32,987 nucleotides of DNA from Burkholderia sp. 4M9327F10 (GCF_005503145.1 NZ_SCNV01000077.1:1-32987); one strand, 5' to 3'. Counted from the stretch's first letter, positions 14,786 to 23,384 are shown. Notes: generated by a model not told the origin, from the letters alone. Translations and numbers: made by a program.

Positions 14786-15082
14786 AAAAATGGGCGGGTC
14801 CGCCGGCGAGATGCATTTCTTAAGCCCGTTTTTCGTTTGCAGCGGGTCATTTACCGAGCTCAACACATAGTTTGTATTGATTCGAACGTAAAACGTATCA
14901 ATCGTTACGAAGCGGGTTGGGCGCGTGCTGGCTTTGGCATCAAGCGGAGGTCCGTAGAGGATGCTCCATCCCGTCGTGTTCTGCCGGCGCTCCGGCGCGG
15001 CCGTCGCCCGGGCAGTGTCCGCGTCGCGTCTTCCGTTTTTGTACTACAACTGGGTAATTGTGTTTGAAGACTGAGGGCGGCG

Positions 15083-15727
15083 ATGACCAACCTGCGGTTC
15101 GTCCGTGCGATCGACGATGTGCGCCCTTATGGGACGCATCGCTACGATGTCTATGGACCCAAAGTCGACCGCCGACTCACCCTGTTCGGTCATCGGACTT
15201 TGAACGCCTGGCTGCAGCTCGAGTTCAATCCCGATGTCGTCGCTTACTGCGAACGCCCGCTTCGCGTTCCCGATATCCGGCCTGCACGGATGGTCGATTT
15301 CTGGGTGCATCGAGGTAATGACGGCGAACGCTTCCTGATCGTACTACGCGGTTCAGAACTGAAGTCGTTCGCGGCACAACCCCTGCGATTCGCGGCATTC
15401 GATGCGTGGGCACGGAAAACCGGGATACAGATTTGCATGGTCGGTGCGGAAGAAGGTGCGCCAGTGGATGTCCTGAGGCGGAATCAGGCCACCATACTTC
15501 ATCACGTTGCAACCGATCACACTTTCGTAACCGCCGAAATGAAGCAGCGTGCGTTCGCCGCATGCGGGGAGGGCGCAACGGTGGGCGAACTCGAAAAGCG
15601 GTTATTGCCGCTGGGCGGGACGCTGGTGCGGTCTGCCGCCTTCATGCTGGTGCTGGATGGCAGCCTCCTGTGTCCGACGCTTGCCCGCAAGCCACTCAGC
15701 CGACAGACCCAACTGGTGTGCGCATGA
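15083..15727 (+). CDS. tnsA: TnsA-like endonuclease subunit of a Tn7-like transposase
   Basis: The 214-residue protein resembles TnsA, which cuts the 5' ends of the transposon. Recognisable parts are LQLEFNPDVVAYCERPL with the catalytic Glu47, and ARMVDFWVHR with Asp72. In Tn7 TnsA the third catalytic residue is a Lys in a QxK strand; the matching strand here reads FLIVLRGSEL, with Val87 and Arg89. It therefore may be weak or inactive. It is first in the operon, about 300 bases from the left end. GAGGG upstream supports ATG 15083. Its stop overlaps the tnsB start (ATGA). Confidence 0.75.
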   Translation: MTNLRFVRAIDDVRPYGTHRYDVYGPKVDRRLTLFGHRTLNAWLQLEFNPDVVAYCERPLRVPDIRPARMVDFWVHRGNDGERFLIVLRGSELKSFAAQPLRFAAFDAWARKTGIQICMVGAEEGAPVDVLRRNQATILHHVATDHTFVTAEMKQRAFAACGEGATVGELEKRLLPLGGTLVRSAAFMLVLDGSLLCPTLARKPLSRQTQLVCA

Positions 15728-17706
15728 AGACGATGACCTTTGGCGAACTCAGGTTCGACCGGGACTCGATCCCGGCCGAACTGCGCGATGTCGCCAGCTG
15801 GCCGGGCGCCGATGACGGTGCGTTGTCGAGCGAGGCGCGCGATGTGTTGCATCGACGTATTCAGGCCATGGCGCTGTTTGCCGATGGCCGCACGTCCTTA
15901 CGCGAAATCGGTCGCGTGACAGGACTGCGGTTCAACGATCTGTACAGGCTGTTCGAGCGCTGCGTCACGATGCACGAGGACGGCCGGATCTTCGGCGTGC
16001 GTGCGCTGATACCGTACAGGCATACGCGCGCTTATCAGCGTAGCGCTGCCGTCACGCTTTCCCGTGACGGCAGCAAGGGTGGAACAAGCGGTGCGTTCAC
16101 CCAGCTTCTGTTCCGCTACCCGGAGATCGCGCACTGGATCGAACGAAAGGTCGACGAACGGCGGCGAAAAAACGGCGGACAACGCGAGGTATTGCGCGGC
16201 CTTCGCCGCCTGCATCGCGACTTCCTCGATCAATGCCGGCGGGCCGGCGTCGAGGCGCACGACTATCCGTTCAACCAGCAGTATCTAGGTGAGCGATCGC
16301 TGGCGACGCATGTGCGGCGTCTTGCAACCCGGCACTTTGATGCAGCGGCGCAGGCGGCCGGCGCGACGCAGATCGCGCATGCTTGGGAAGATGCCGGCGA
16401 ACATGTGCGCAAGCCGGCCGTCGACCCGTTGGACGTCGTCGAATTCGACGGTCACAAGATCGACCTGCGTCTCACGCTCAGAATCGATGATCCGCTTGGC
16501 TTCGAAACCCTTCTCTCACTGCACCGGATCTGGATACTGGTGCTGCTGGATGTCGCGACGCGCGCGGTGCTAGGCTACAGCCTCGCCGTGGGCCGGGAAT
16601 ACAACAAGGACGATATCGCCGAAGCATTGCAGGCGACACTGACCCCGCACGCGACGCGCGCCTTCCGGATTCCCGGACTGCGCGTGCGTTCGGGCGGTGG
16701 GTTTCCGTCGGAGGCCATGCCAGAGACCGCGTGGGCGTGCTGGAATACGCTGCGCTTCGACGCCGCAAAGGCACACTTCGCGCAGGCAACGCTCGAGCGC
16801 CTGACCGGCATCGTCGGCTGCTGGTGCGATAACGGACCGTTGTGTGAAAAGAATGAACGTGCATTCGTCGAACGGTTCTTTGGTCAGCTCGCGGCGCATT
16901 TCGCCCATCGCCTGCCCGGGACGACTGGCGCGGCGCCGCAGTCCGTGGAACGCGCACTCAACGATGTGGGCGGAGATCTGTCGCTGCTGATGAGCCTTGA
17001 TGAGCTCGAGGACGTGATTGATGTGGTCCTCGCCGACTACAACGGCGAACCGCATACCGGACTGGGAGGGCGTACCCCGCTCGAAGCGATGCGCTTTTTC
17101 CTTGCGCGCGACTCAAGCCTCCTCCGCACGTTACCTGCCGAACGACGCGGCACGTTGTGCCTGCTGCAGGACGCGCGGGTAGTGACGATACGCGGCAGCG
17201 TCAAACGCGGCGAGCGGCCCCACGTCAACTTCGAATACGTGCGCTACACCGGCAGCATCCTGTCGAGCAATGCGTCGCTGATTGGCCAGCAGCTGCGCAT
17301 CTACTTCAATGTCAAGGACATCCGGCACGTGCATGCCTTCTTCATGGACGGCTCTGAACTCGGCGTGCTGACCGCTGTACGGCCGTGGTGTTTTTCGCAG
17401 CACTCATTGCGGGTGCGGCAGGAGATCTTCAGACTGATCCACCAGCGCAAAATTACGTATCGGGACGGCGAAGATCCGGTCGAGGCATGGTTTGCGTACA
17501 AGAAGACCGAAGCGGCGAGACATCAGCGCAGTGCGAACGACCTCGCCCGCATGCTGACGGATCGGGCGAAATCCCACGAGAGCCCACCGGCGGTACCCGG
17601 GCGGATGTCGCCGCAAGCGCAATCACAACCCGCGACCCGGGCCGCGACGCAACCCGGTAGTCCGCGGCCGTCGATCCGGCTGACGCGGATCTTCACGTTT
17701 TCCTGA
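15724..17706 (+). CDS. tnsB: TnsB-like DDE transposase
   Basis: The 660-residue protein is the Mu/Tn7-type integrase that joins the 3' ends to target DNA. The catalytic core shows Asp242 (VEFDGHKIDL), Asp369 (GCWCDNGPLCEK) and probably Glu383 (FVERFFGQL); the Asp369-Glu spacing of 14 is much shorter than the about 35 of Tn7 TnsB, and an extra segment lies before Asp369. An N-terminal DNA-binding part (SLREIGRVTGLRFNDLYRLFERC) precedes the core. A Mu-C-type beta barrel (HVNFEYVRYTGSIL) and a disordered Pro/Gln tail that contacts TnsC follow. ATG 15724 overlaps the tnsA stop, which fixes the start. Confidence 0.88.
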   Translation: MKTMTFGELRFDRDSIPAELRDVASWPGADDGALSSEARDVLHRRIQAMALFADGRTSLREIGRVTGLRFNDLYRLFERCVTMHEDGRIFGVRALIPYRHTRAYQRSAAVTLSRDGSKGGTSGAFTQLLFRYPEIAHWIERKVDERRRKNGGQREVLRGLRRLHRDFLDQCRRAGVEAHDYPFNQQYLGERSLATHVRRLATRHFDAAAQAAGATQIAHAWEDAGEHVRKPAVDPLDVVEFDGHKIDLRLTLRIDDPLGFETLLSLHRIWILVLLDVATRAVLGYSLAVGREYNKDDIAEALQATLTPHATRAFRIPGLRVRSGGGFPSEAMPETAWACWNTLRFDAAKAHFAQATLERLTGIVGCWCDNGPLCEKNERAFVERFFGQLAAHFAHRLPGTTGAAPQSVERALNDVGGDLSLLMSLDELEDVIDVVLADYNGEPHTGLGGRTPLEAMRFFLARDSSLLRTLPAERRGTLCLLQDARVVTIRGSVKRGERPHVNFEYVRYTGSILSSNASLIGQQLRIYFNVKDIRHVHAFFMDGSELGVLTAVRPWCFSQHSLRVRQEIFRLIHQRKITYRDGEDPVEAWFAYKKTEAARHQRSANDLARMLTDRAKSHESPPAVPGRMSPQAQSQPATRAATQPGSPRPSIRLTRIFTFS

Positions 17707-17710
17707 CGCG

Positions 17711-18706
17711 ATGCTCCGCCCGACGACGCGACCGCTGGCGCCCGATGCCCATCCCCTGCTCAACAAGGGCTACATGGTGCCCACACCCTCGATAGGCGCG
17801 ATGTACATGCGCATTCTCCGGTGCGTCAGACACGGCGTATCAGGGGCGATCATCTATGGCCATACGAGATGGGGCAAGACATACGCGATCCGCTATTGCG
17901 TTCGCCTGCTTCGCGAGGAACTGCCCCGTTCCGCCATCCTTCATGTCGGCATGCCGCAAAATCCGTCCCGCTCGGAAGGCCTCTTCTTCGGCATGCTGCT
18001 GGCAGCCGCGAGGCATGATCGGCCTGACAGCGGCTCGGCCTTGCAGCGGCGCTTCCGTCTGTATAACAGGCTGGCCGAAATGGTGGAGCGCGTGTCTGGC
18101 AAATCGCTGATCGTATTTGTCGATGAAGCACAGCGTCTCGAGATTGAACACTACGAATGGCTGCGCGATGTGCAGGACGAGCTGGAACGTCGCGGCGTCC
18201 GGATGTATACGTTTCTGATCGGTCAGCCGGGCATCCTGAACCGCAAGACGTCGTTCAGACAAAGCATCGATACCTCACAGATCGTGTCGCGCTTCATGAT
18301 TGAGGAAATGCGTTTCGAGGGATTCCGTTCGGCCGCAGACCTGGAGGTGCCGCTTAGCGCGTACGACGAGTCGGTTTTTCCGGAAGGAAGCGACTGGACC
18401 TTTACGCGTTTCTTCTTCCAGCGGGCATATGACGCAGGATTCCGGCTCGGCGGGCAGAATGAGCTGGTGTGGGACGCATTCAGCGAGGCGCATCGGCGTG
18501 CACGCTTCGACTTCACGATGGAACTTCCGATGGAGTTTGTCGCGCGTGCCGTGGAATTCGCGCTGGGCGAGAACATGCTGCATGATGCGCCGGATTTTGC
18601 GCTCAGCCCGGCATTGTGGGCACAGGCGGTTGACGAATCGGATTACATCGCAGCGCTCGAAGATCTGCGTATCGTCTTTGTCGACGACGTCCCTGGTGGA
18701 TCATGA
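17711..18706 (+). CDS. tnsC: TnsC-like AAA+ transposition regulator
   Basis: The 331-residue ATPase carries Walker A (YGHTRWGKTYA, about 49-59) and Walker B (LIVFVDEAQRL), followed by a sensor-type segment (MYTFLIGQPGIL). TnsC assembles on target DNA marked by the target selector and recruits TnsA and TnsB. The ATG lies 5 bases after the tnsB stop and its own stop overlaps the tniQ start, so the four genes are coupled. The C-terminal 100 residues are less conserved and probably mediate partner contacts. Confidence 0.85.
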   Translation: MLRPTTRPLAPDAHPLLNKGYMVPTPSIGAMYMRILRCVRHGVSGAIIYGHTRWGKTYAIRYCVRLLREELPRSAILHVGMPQNPSRSEGLFFGMLLAAARHDRPDSGSALQRRFRLYNRLAEMVERVSGKSLIVFVDEAQRLEIEHYEWLRDVQDELERRGVRMYTFLIGQPGILNRKTSFRQSIDTSQIVSRFMIEEMRFEGFRSAADLEVPLSAYDESVFPEGSDWTFTRFFFQRAYDAGFRLGGQNELVWDAFSEAHRRARFDFTMELPMEFVARAVEFALGENMLHDAPDFALSPALWAQAVDESDYIAALEDLRIVFVDDVPGGS

Positions 18707-20343
18707 GACGCCGCTTCGACATCCTGCTTCCTCTCGCCGACGACGCACCGATGGGTGAATCCTGCTGGCGCGACGACTGGAATGTACCCGGGCAGTCAGC
18801 GTTCATGCTGCTTGCCAAGTTCCAGCAACTCAATGCTATGTCGTGTACCTCACTGGCAAAGGCGTTCCTGCGCAAACCGGGCCCGTGGGCGCTACAGCGG
18901 GACATCGATTTGCGCGATGCGCGGCAGTTCGACCTGCTCCGCATGACGTACCTGCTACACATGTCGCTGCCCGATGTCGCCGCCGCCTTTCTGGCGCCCT
19001 GGGATCTGTCCGAAGTCGAAAGTGATCCGACGCTACGCTGGTGTTCGCAGTGTGCGGGGCGGGGCGTTCACCTCACAGCATTCCAGTTTGCAGGCTGCGA
19101 CACGTGTCCGGTTCACGCTTGCAAACTTCGCGACCGCTGTGCGCAATGCGGTCGGACGATGGTCGCCTATCGGCTGCGGGCTGGTATTTTCCGCTCGCCG
19201 TTCAGTTGTCCGGCATGCGGGCATGACTGGGCGCCAGCGCTTCGTAGCACTGACGATCGCGCACTGCGGTTATCTTCCGTCTACCGGTATACCGTGGCGC
19301 AGAGTTTAGCCCGTGGCTGGTTTGGGCGCAGAGCGCCCAATGTTCGGCGACTTCTGCGTCCGCCCGACCTGACCGGGGAGCAGGTGACCTGGCTGGGTTC
19401 GGCACCGCGCCGGGGGAGCGGTACCGATGTGGCGAAAGCTTCCAGCCAATGGCTTGCACGGGGGCATACTGATGGCGATCAGTGGGGGATGGTTTTTCAC
19501 CGCGACAGTAGTCATGCGGTTCGAGGACCGGATGATGCGTTGCGAGCAAACCCTGCAACGCAGTTCCCCGCACCCGGGGGGAAGAGCGGCGACGACATGC
19601 TGACGGATTCCGTCGCATGCTACAAGGCGATCAAACGATACGTCCTGCGTTGCATCGGGAGCAGGCATCGCGCCTGCGTCGTCACCGCAGCCTCGCACCT
19701 GACGTGGCGACTCGATGCGCTCACAACGACGCCTTTCTGTCCGGTAGCACAAGCGGTCCTCCGGTGGCGCACCAAATGGGAGGGTGTCGGTGTGCCGTCC
19801 CATCTGCTGGTCAAAGGGGACCATGGATTCCTCGGGATCCTTGTCTGGCTTTCGCTGTTTGCGCCAGTGGGTCTCCCGCAGTGGAGCAGGGCGACTGACC
19901 GCTGGGTGATCCTGCACATATTCGCTCAGGCGTGTCTCGACAGCTTTGATCGCTATCTGCAGGAAGCGGTGGATGCGACCGTCAGATCGGCGCCCGTATG
20001 GATGCCGTTTCCCGTCGTGGACTTTCCGGAACGTTCATGGGCGGTGCTGGACGGAGATCCGGAGCGATGCCTGGTTCGCCTGCTGATTGCTCCGGCTCCG
20101 GCCCGTCGTGCTGCACAAAAGGGAGAACTGCAGATCAGCGGCAAACACTTCCAGCAGCATTGTGGCAACCTGAACCGGAATGCCGCGCCGGCCGACCGGC
20201 CGATGGTACGTGCGGGGCGCAGACGCGCGATGAATTACGACGGTGCCCGCAAATCGACTGACCCGTTGACCATAGATCATAAAGGAAACATCGGTGTGAC
20301 GGCGATGGTGCTGGCGGTCCTTGCCGCATCAGATGCCGCATAG
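18703..20343 (+). CDS. tniQ: TniQ/TnsD-family target selector
   Basis: The 546-residue protein has the TniQ N-terminal domain (ILLPLADDAPMGESCW, ALQRDIDLRD). A cluster of zinc-binding Cys/His pairs follows: CSQC, CDTCPVHAC, CAQC, and CPACGH. Such proteins read the target DNA and recruit TnsC. The length is between TniQ of Tn5053 (about 400) and TnsD of Tn7 (about 508), so it may be a site-specific TnsD-type selector. The ATG overlaps the tnsC stop. A GGCGTGC/GCACGCC hairpin with a 3-base loop begins at the stop codon (20343-20359) but has no T-run. Confidence 0.8.
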   Translation: MRRRFDILLPLADDAPMGESCWRDDWNVPGQSAFMLLAKFQQLNAMSCTSLAKAFLRKPGPWALQRDIDLRDARQFDLLRMTYLLHMSLPDVAAAFLAPWDLSEVESDPTLRWCSQCAGRGVHLTAFQFAGCDTCPVHACKLRDRCAQCGRTMVAYRLRAGIFRSPFSCPACGHDWAPALRSTDDRALRLSSVYRYTVAQSLARGWFGRRAPNVRRLLRPPDLTGEQVTWLGSAPRRGSGTDVAKASSQWLARGHTDGDQWGMVFHRDSSHAVRGPDDALRANPATQFPAPGGKSGDDMLTDSVACYKAIKRYVLRCIGSRHRACVVTAASHLTWRLDALTTTPFCPVAQAVLRWRTKWEGVGVPSHLLVKGDHGFLGILVWLSLFAPVGLPQWSRATDRWVILHIFAQACLDSFDRYLQEAVDATVRSAPVWMPFPVVDFPERSWAVLDGDPERCLVRLLIAPAPARRAAQKGELQISGKHFQQHCGNLNRNAAPADRPMVRAGRRRAMNYDGARKSTDPLTIDHKGNIGVTAMVLAVLAASDAA

Positions 20344-20526
20344 GCGTGCTGTGCACGCCGCTTAGGTGCGGTCCAGCCAGGGACGAAACGGCAAATGCAA
20401 GGATACACTCCCACGATCCGTCGCAGCGCGAGTACGCGAAACTGTTCGGGCCAACCGGCCGCCAGCTGGCATGCCGCCTCCTGCGTCCGTAGCAGTCGGA
20501 TGCGGTGTCGCGCCACGCGTGGACCG

Positions 20527-20618
20527 CTTTAAATGTTTCACAACTTCGCTATTAAAACCGTCACTGCAACGGCGTGCCGGCCCGACATTTCGAATTTTCG
20601 TCGGTGAAACATTTAAAG
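20527..20618. repeat. 15-bp inverted repeat around a 62-base core
   Basis: CTTTAAATGTTTCAC (20527-20541) and its exact reverse complement (20604-20618) enclose 62 bases. The core has its own short dyads (CCGAC/GTCGG at 20582-20604 with a central TTCGAA). The TGTTTCAC/GTGAAACA part equals the half-sites at 14702-14785 and also equals the two halves of the widespread chromosomal parS (TGTTTCACGTGAAACA). It may be a transposon end with two opposed transposase sites. Bases 20344-20526 before it hold no gene that can be supported. Confidence 0.55.
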
Positions 20619-20640
20619 TGGCCTGCGGTTGCGCGCCGGT

Positions 20641-21103
20641 CAAAGTACCCCGCGAAGGCGCTTCGGGCAATGCAAGCGGTGCGTTTGGGCAACTGCTGCA
20701 GCGTTATCCGGAAATTGGTCGTTGGCTCGAGCGGGAGGATTGCAGAGCGAAGTCGGCCGCACGCAGAGTTGGCTGAAGTGCATCGTCAACTATGGCGCTT
20801 GCACGGCGCGTTCATTGACCAGTGTCGGAAGGCGGCCATTCAGGCAAGTGAGTAGCCGTTCAACCAGAAGCACCTGGTTGAGCGGACACTCGCAAGTTGC
20901 ACCCGCTAGCTGGCCAACGGAGCTTCGACGCAGTAGCACGAGCTGTCGGCGCGGGGCAAATCGCTCTCCCATGGAGTGAAGAGCCTGAAACCCTACGAAA
21001 GCCCGCGACGCGACCGTATGAAGCCGTCGAATTTGACGGACACAAGATGGATGTGCGTCTGACGCTACGTATCGATGCCCCGTTCGGCTTTGAGACGCTG
21101 CTC
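20641..21103 (+). pseudogene. Decayed tnsB fragment
   Basis: Translated fragments match the intact TnsB at about residues 115-265 in order, but in changing frames. ASGAFGQLLQRYPEIGRWLERE matches SGAFTQLLFRYPEIAHWIERK; HRQLWRLHGAFIDQCRK, a stop, then PFNQKHLVERTLAS matches the PFNQQYLGERSLAT region; AVEFDGHKMDVRLTLRIDAPFGFETLL matches the first catalytic Asp region. At least two frameshifts and two stops break it. It is related to but clearly diverged from the neighbour, so it is a relic of another Tn7-like element, not a recent duplication. It ends exactly at the palindrome 21104-21131. Confidence 0.85.
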
Positions 21104-21131
21104 GGGTATTGTCAACATGTTGACAATACCC
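21104..21131. repeat. 28-base perfect palindrome at the end of the tnsB relic
   Basis: The arms GGGTATTGTCAACA (21104-21117) and TGTTGACAATACCC (21118-21131) are exact reverse complements with no spacer. Homology to tnsB stops at its first base, and the porin stop codon lies 4 bases beyond it. Two abutting transposon or IS ends would look like this, as would the scar of an excised element. It may also now serve as a terminator of the porin gene. Confidence 0.7.
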
Positions 21132-21134
21132 TCT

Positions 21135-22283
21135 TTAGAACATATGCCGGATGCCCAGACGCGCCATGATCTGATTCGTCGTCGAGGACGGCGCATCGGC
21201 GCCTGTGATGTACGCAGTATTGAGCGGCGCCGCGCTCGCTGCGGCTCCCGACACGTGCTGGTACATGCCCTGCACGTAGACGTCGGTCCGGCTCGACAGC
21301 TTGTAGTCGCCCATCAGGCCGACCTGTTGCCACTTCGGCTTCGAGTTACCCGCTGTGCTGTCAAAGTGACCGATCGTGTAGTTGTACATCGCACCGGCGA
21401 AGATGCTCGGGGTGAACTGGTACTTGACGTTCAGTTCGAAGTTATCGAACTTCAGCGAACTCGCCTCATTGGCAAAATTGCCGACGTAGACCGATCCTGT
21501 CGCGTTCGTCAGGTCGGTGTGCGAGTAGACGAAGCCGACAATCGCTGCTTCGGCGATCGTGTAATTGATGCCTGCGCCCCACACTCGCTCACGCCCCGCG
21601 AAGAACGCAGTATCGTCGGCGGCCAGCGATCCGGTATTCGTTCCGCCCGGGTTGTTGATCTGCATGTAGGCTGCGGCGATCGCGACCGGCCCACCGACGT
21701 ATTGAGTACCGACGCTATACGAGCGGTTGTTCGCAAAGCCGCCGGCCTGGTTGCTGAATCCATACAGGCCGCCAAACGAAAAGCCGCCATACGTGTTGCT
21801 GGCGAACTTCACGGAGTTGTTCAGACGGAACGAATTGTCGGTGTTGTCGTTGTCGAACGGGTGTGACAGCAGGTAGCCGGCCCAGTTGCCGTTGGCTGTG
21901 AGCGGCGCAAGATAGTCCACCACCGAATCGTATTGCCGCCCGAGAGTCACCGTGCCGAGGGTCGCCGACTGCATGCCGACCCAGGCCTGGCGACCAAACA
22001 TCCGATGTGCCTGGCCCAGTGCCCCCGAATTGACATCAAAGCCATTTTCCAACTGGAAGACCGCCTTGAGTCCGCCGCCAAGATCTTCCGTGCCCCGCAG
22101 ACCCCAGCGGCTACCCTGCGCGAAGCCGCTTTGCATTTCCACGTTGCTATGGCCGCCTACGCTGTTCGTGTAGTTCAGGCCTTCGTCGATGAGGCCATAC
22201 AGCGTTACGCTGCTTTGCGCCAATGCGTGGAGCGGAAACACGACCGCGCCCAACGAAGCGCCTGCGACAAGCAATCTTTTCAT
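21135..22283 (-). CDS. Outer-membrane porin of the Burkholderiales type
   Basis: The 382-residue precursor starts with a signal peptide (MKRLLVAGASLGAVVFPLHALAQ) and continues SSVTLYGLIDEGLNYTNS, the standard opening of Burkholderia porins. Typical strands follow (SRWGLRGTEDLGGGLKAVFQLENGF, RMFGRQAWVGM, TVTLGRQYDSV). It ends in HMF; the terminal Phe is the outer-membrane assembly signal. ATG 22283 has AGGA upstream, while the ATG 27 bases earlier does not. It should form trimeric channels for small solutes. The gene is complete and undamaged. A metabolic or metal-linked role cannot be read from the sequence. Confidence 0.9.
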   Translation of the reverse strand: MKRLLVAGASLGAVVFPLHALAQSSVTLYGLIDEGLNYTNSVGGHSNVEMQSGFAQGSRWGLRGTEDLGGGLKAVFQLENGFDVNSGALGQAHRMFGRQAWVGMQSATLGTVTLGRQYDSVVDYLAPLTANGNWAGYLLSHPFDNDNTDNSFRLNNSVKFASNTYGGFSFGGLYGFSNQAGGFANNRSYSVGTQYVGGPVAIAAAYMQINNPGGTNTGSLAADDTAFFAGRERVWGAGINYTIAEAAIVGFVYSHTDLTNATGSVYVGNFANEASSLKFDNFELNVKYQFTPSIFAGAMYNYTIGHFDSTAGNSKPKWQQVGLMGDYKLSSRTDVYVQGMYQHVSGAAASAAPLNTAYITGADAPSSTTNQIMARLGIRHMF

Positions 22284-22442
22284 ATTAGTCAATCCTGAGA
22301 GTGTGAACATATCCGTGCTGTGCCGCGCATATTGCGTTGTCTAGATACGGGGCCGACAACAGGCAGGCACAGGGCGAGCACACTTTAGGGCAGCAGAAAA
22401 GCCGTTCCGGTGCAATTCTGTATTGACCAAAAGATGTTGCAG

Positions 22443-23384
22443 TCACCCAACTCGCATCTTGCGATGAGAGTCCGATTCGTGGATCGATATGTCGGGTTGC
22501 CGATAACGGGCCACGGTGAAGTCGACGAAGCTGCGTACGCACCGTGTCATATAGCGTTTTCCTGAATAAAGCATCCACACGGTGCGCTCGTCGCCTTCGA
22601 CATCAAAGCCACCAAGCACGGGCTGCAGTGAACCGTCCTGCAGTTCGGAAAGGATCAGGGATCTGGGCAGGCGTGCAATCCCGAGGCCTGCCACGACGGC
22701 CCGCTTCACGGCAACCAAATTCGACGAGCTGAAGATGGGGCGGAGCGCGACGCGATGTGAACCGTGAGCGTCGCAGAACTCCCAGTAACGGCCGAGCATG
22801 TCCGATGCGAGCAGCACATCGTGACTGGACAGATCCTGCGGGATGAGGGGCGGACCGCGTCTTGTCAGATAGTCCGGCGACGCGACGATCACGTCCCGGA
22901 CCGGTGTCAGCGACCGGCATACAAGTGACGAATCGCGCAAGCGACGTTCCGCGCTGAACCACACGTCGTAGTCGTTGACGATGAATTCCTGGGCGCCTTC
23001 GATGACGGTCAATTCGAAGCTGACACGTGGCTCGATCAAATGATACGCAGCTACCAGTTCACCAAGGTCCGTTGCTGCGAAGGACTCGGGTGCCGCAATC
23101 TTGAGTGAGCCAATCGACTCATGCGTTACGGACGAGATATTTCCTTCCAGCAGGTCTAGCTGGTTGAGCAGTTCGGCACACCCCTGCCAGTACGCGTGTC
23201 CTGCGTCGGTTAGCGATACGTGCCGCGTTGTACGGTTAAGCAGGCGCACATTGAGGTAGGCTTCCAGCGTGGCAATGCCCCGTGTCACCACCGCACTTGA
23301 GACGCCAAGCTGTTTTGCGGCGACGGAGAAGCTCAGCGCCTCGGCAACCTTGGTGAACATACGCATTGTGGCAAGCTGGTTCAT
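22443..23384 (-). CDS. LysR-family transcriptional regulator
   Basis: The 313-residue protein has the LysR N-terminal winged helix (MFTKVAEALSFSVAAKQLGVSSAVVTRGIATLEAYLNVRLLNRTTRHVSLTDAG) and the periplasmic-binding-like effector domain. The frame is open far upstream to 23795, but the family begins at about MNQLATMRMFTKVAE, so ATG 23384 was chosen. The NRTTR segment places it in the large subgroup that often acts on oxidoreductase or efflux genes. The effector is unknown. It is divergent from the copper ATPase gene. Between 22284 and 22442 nothing beyond the porin leader is visible. Confidence 0.88.
   Translation of the reverse strand: MNQLATMRMFTKVAEALSFSVAAKQLGVSSAVVTRGIATLEAYLNVRLLNRTTRHVSLTDAGHAYWQGCAELLNQLDLLEGNISSVTHESIGSLKIAAPESFAATDLGELVAAYHLIEPRVSFELTVIEGAQEFIVNDYDVWFSAERRLRDSSLVCRSLTPVRDVIVASPDYLTRRGPPLIPQDLSSHDVLLASDMLGRYWEFCDAHGSHRVALRPIFSSSNLVAVKRAVVAGLGIARLPRSLILSELQDGSLQPVLGGFDVEGDERTVWMLYSGKRYMTRCVRSFVDFTVARYRQPDISIHESDSHRKMRVG

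Larger units (their letters stand above)
14778..20611 (+). mobile_element. Tn7-like transposition module (tnsA-tnsB-tnsC-tniQ)
   Basis: Four transposition genes of the Tn7 set lie in one direction with overlapping or near-overlapping ends. Candidate termini are TGTTTCAC at 14778-14785 and its inverse GTGAAACA at 20604-20611, matching the TGT...ACA rule for Tn7-type ends. The 5 bases outside them (GGGAA and TTTAA) do not match, so no target duplication supports this pair. An ATTGAT/ATCAAT inverted repeat at 14876-14902 may belong to transposase binding sites. The right end may lie farther right with the copper genes as cargo, so only the gene set is certain; the borders are provisional. Confidence 0.55.

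Noticed and set aside
14640..14816. N-terminal extension of the recombinase by 59 residues
   Set aside because: The extension would be encoded by nested palindromes and the probable transposon end. Its composition is non-protein-like, and MAITEVSN is a natural start.
15406..15723. Upstream extension of tnsB by 106 residues
   Set aside because: It lies in another frame over tnsA, and the ATGA overlap at 15724 gives a coupled start.
20277..20516. 79-codon minus-strand frame after tniQ, possibly a transposase remnant
   Set aside because: It overlaps the tniQ 3' end on the other strand and shows no motif I can tie to any transposase family.
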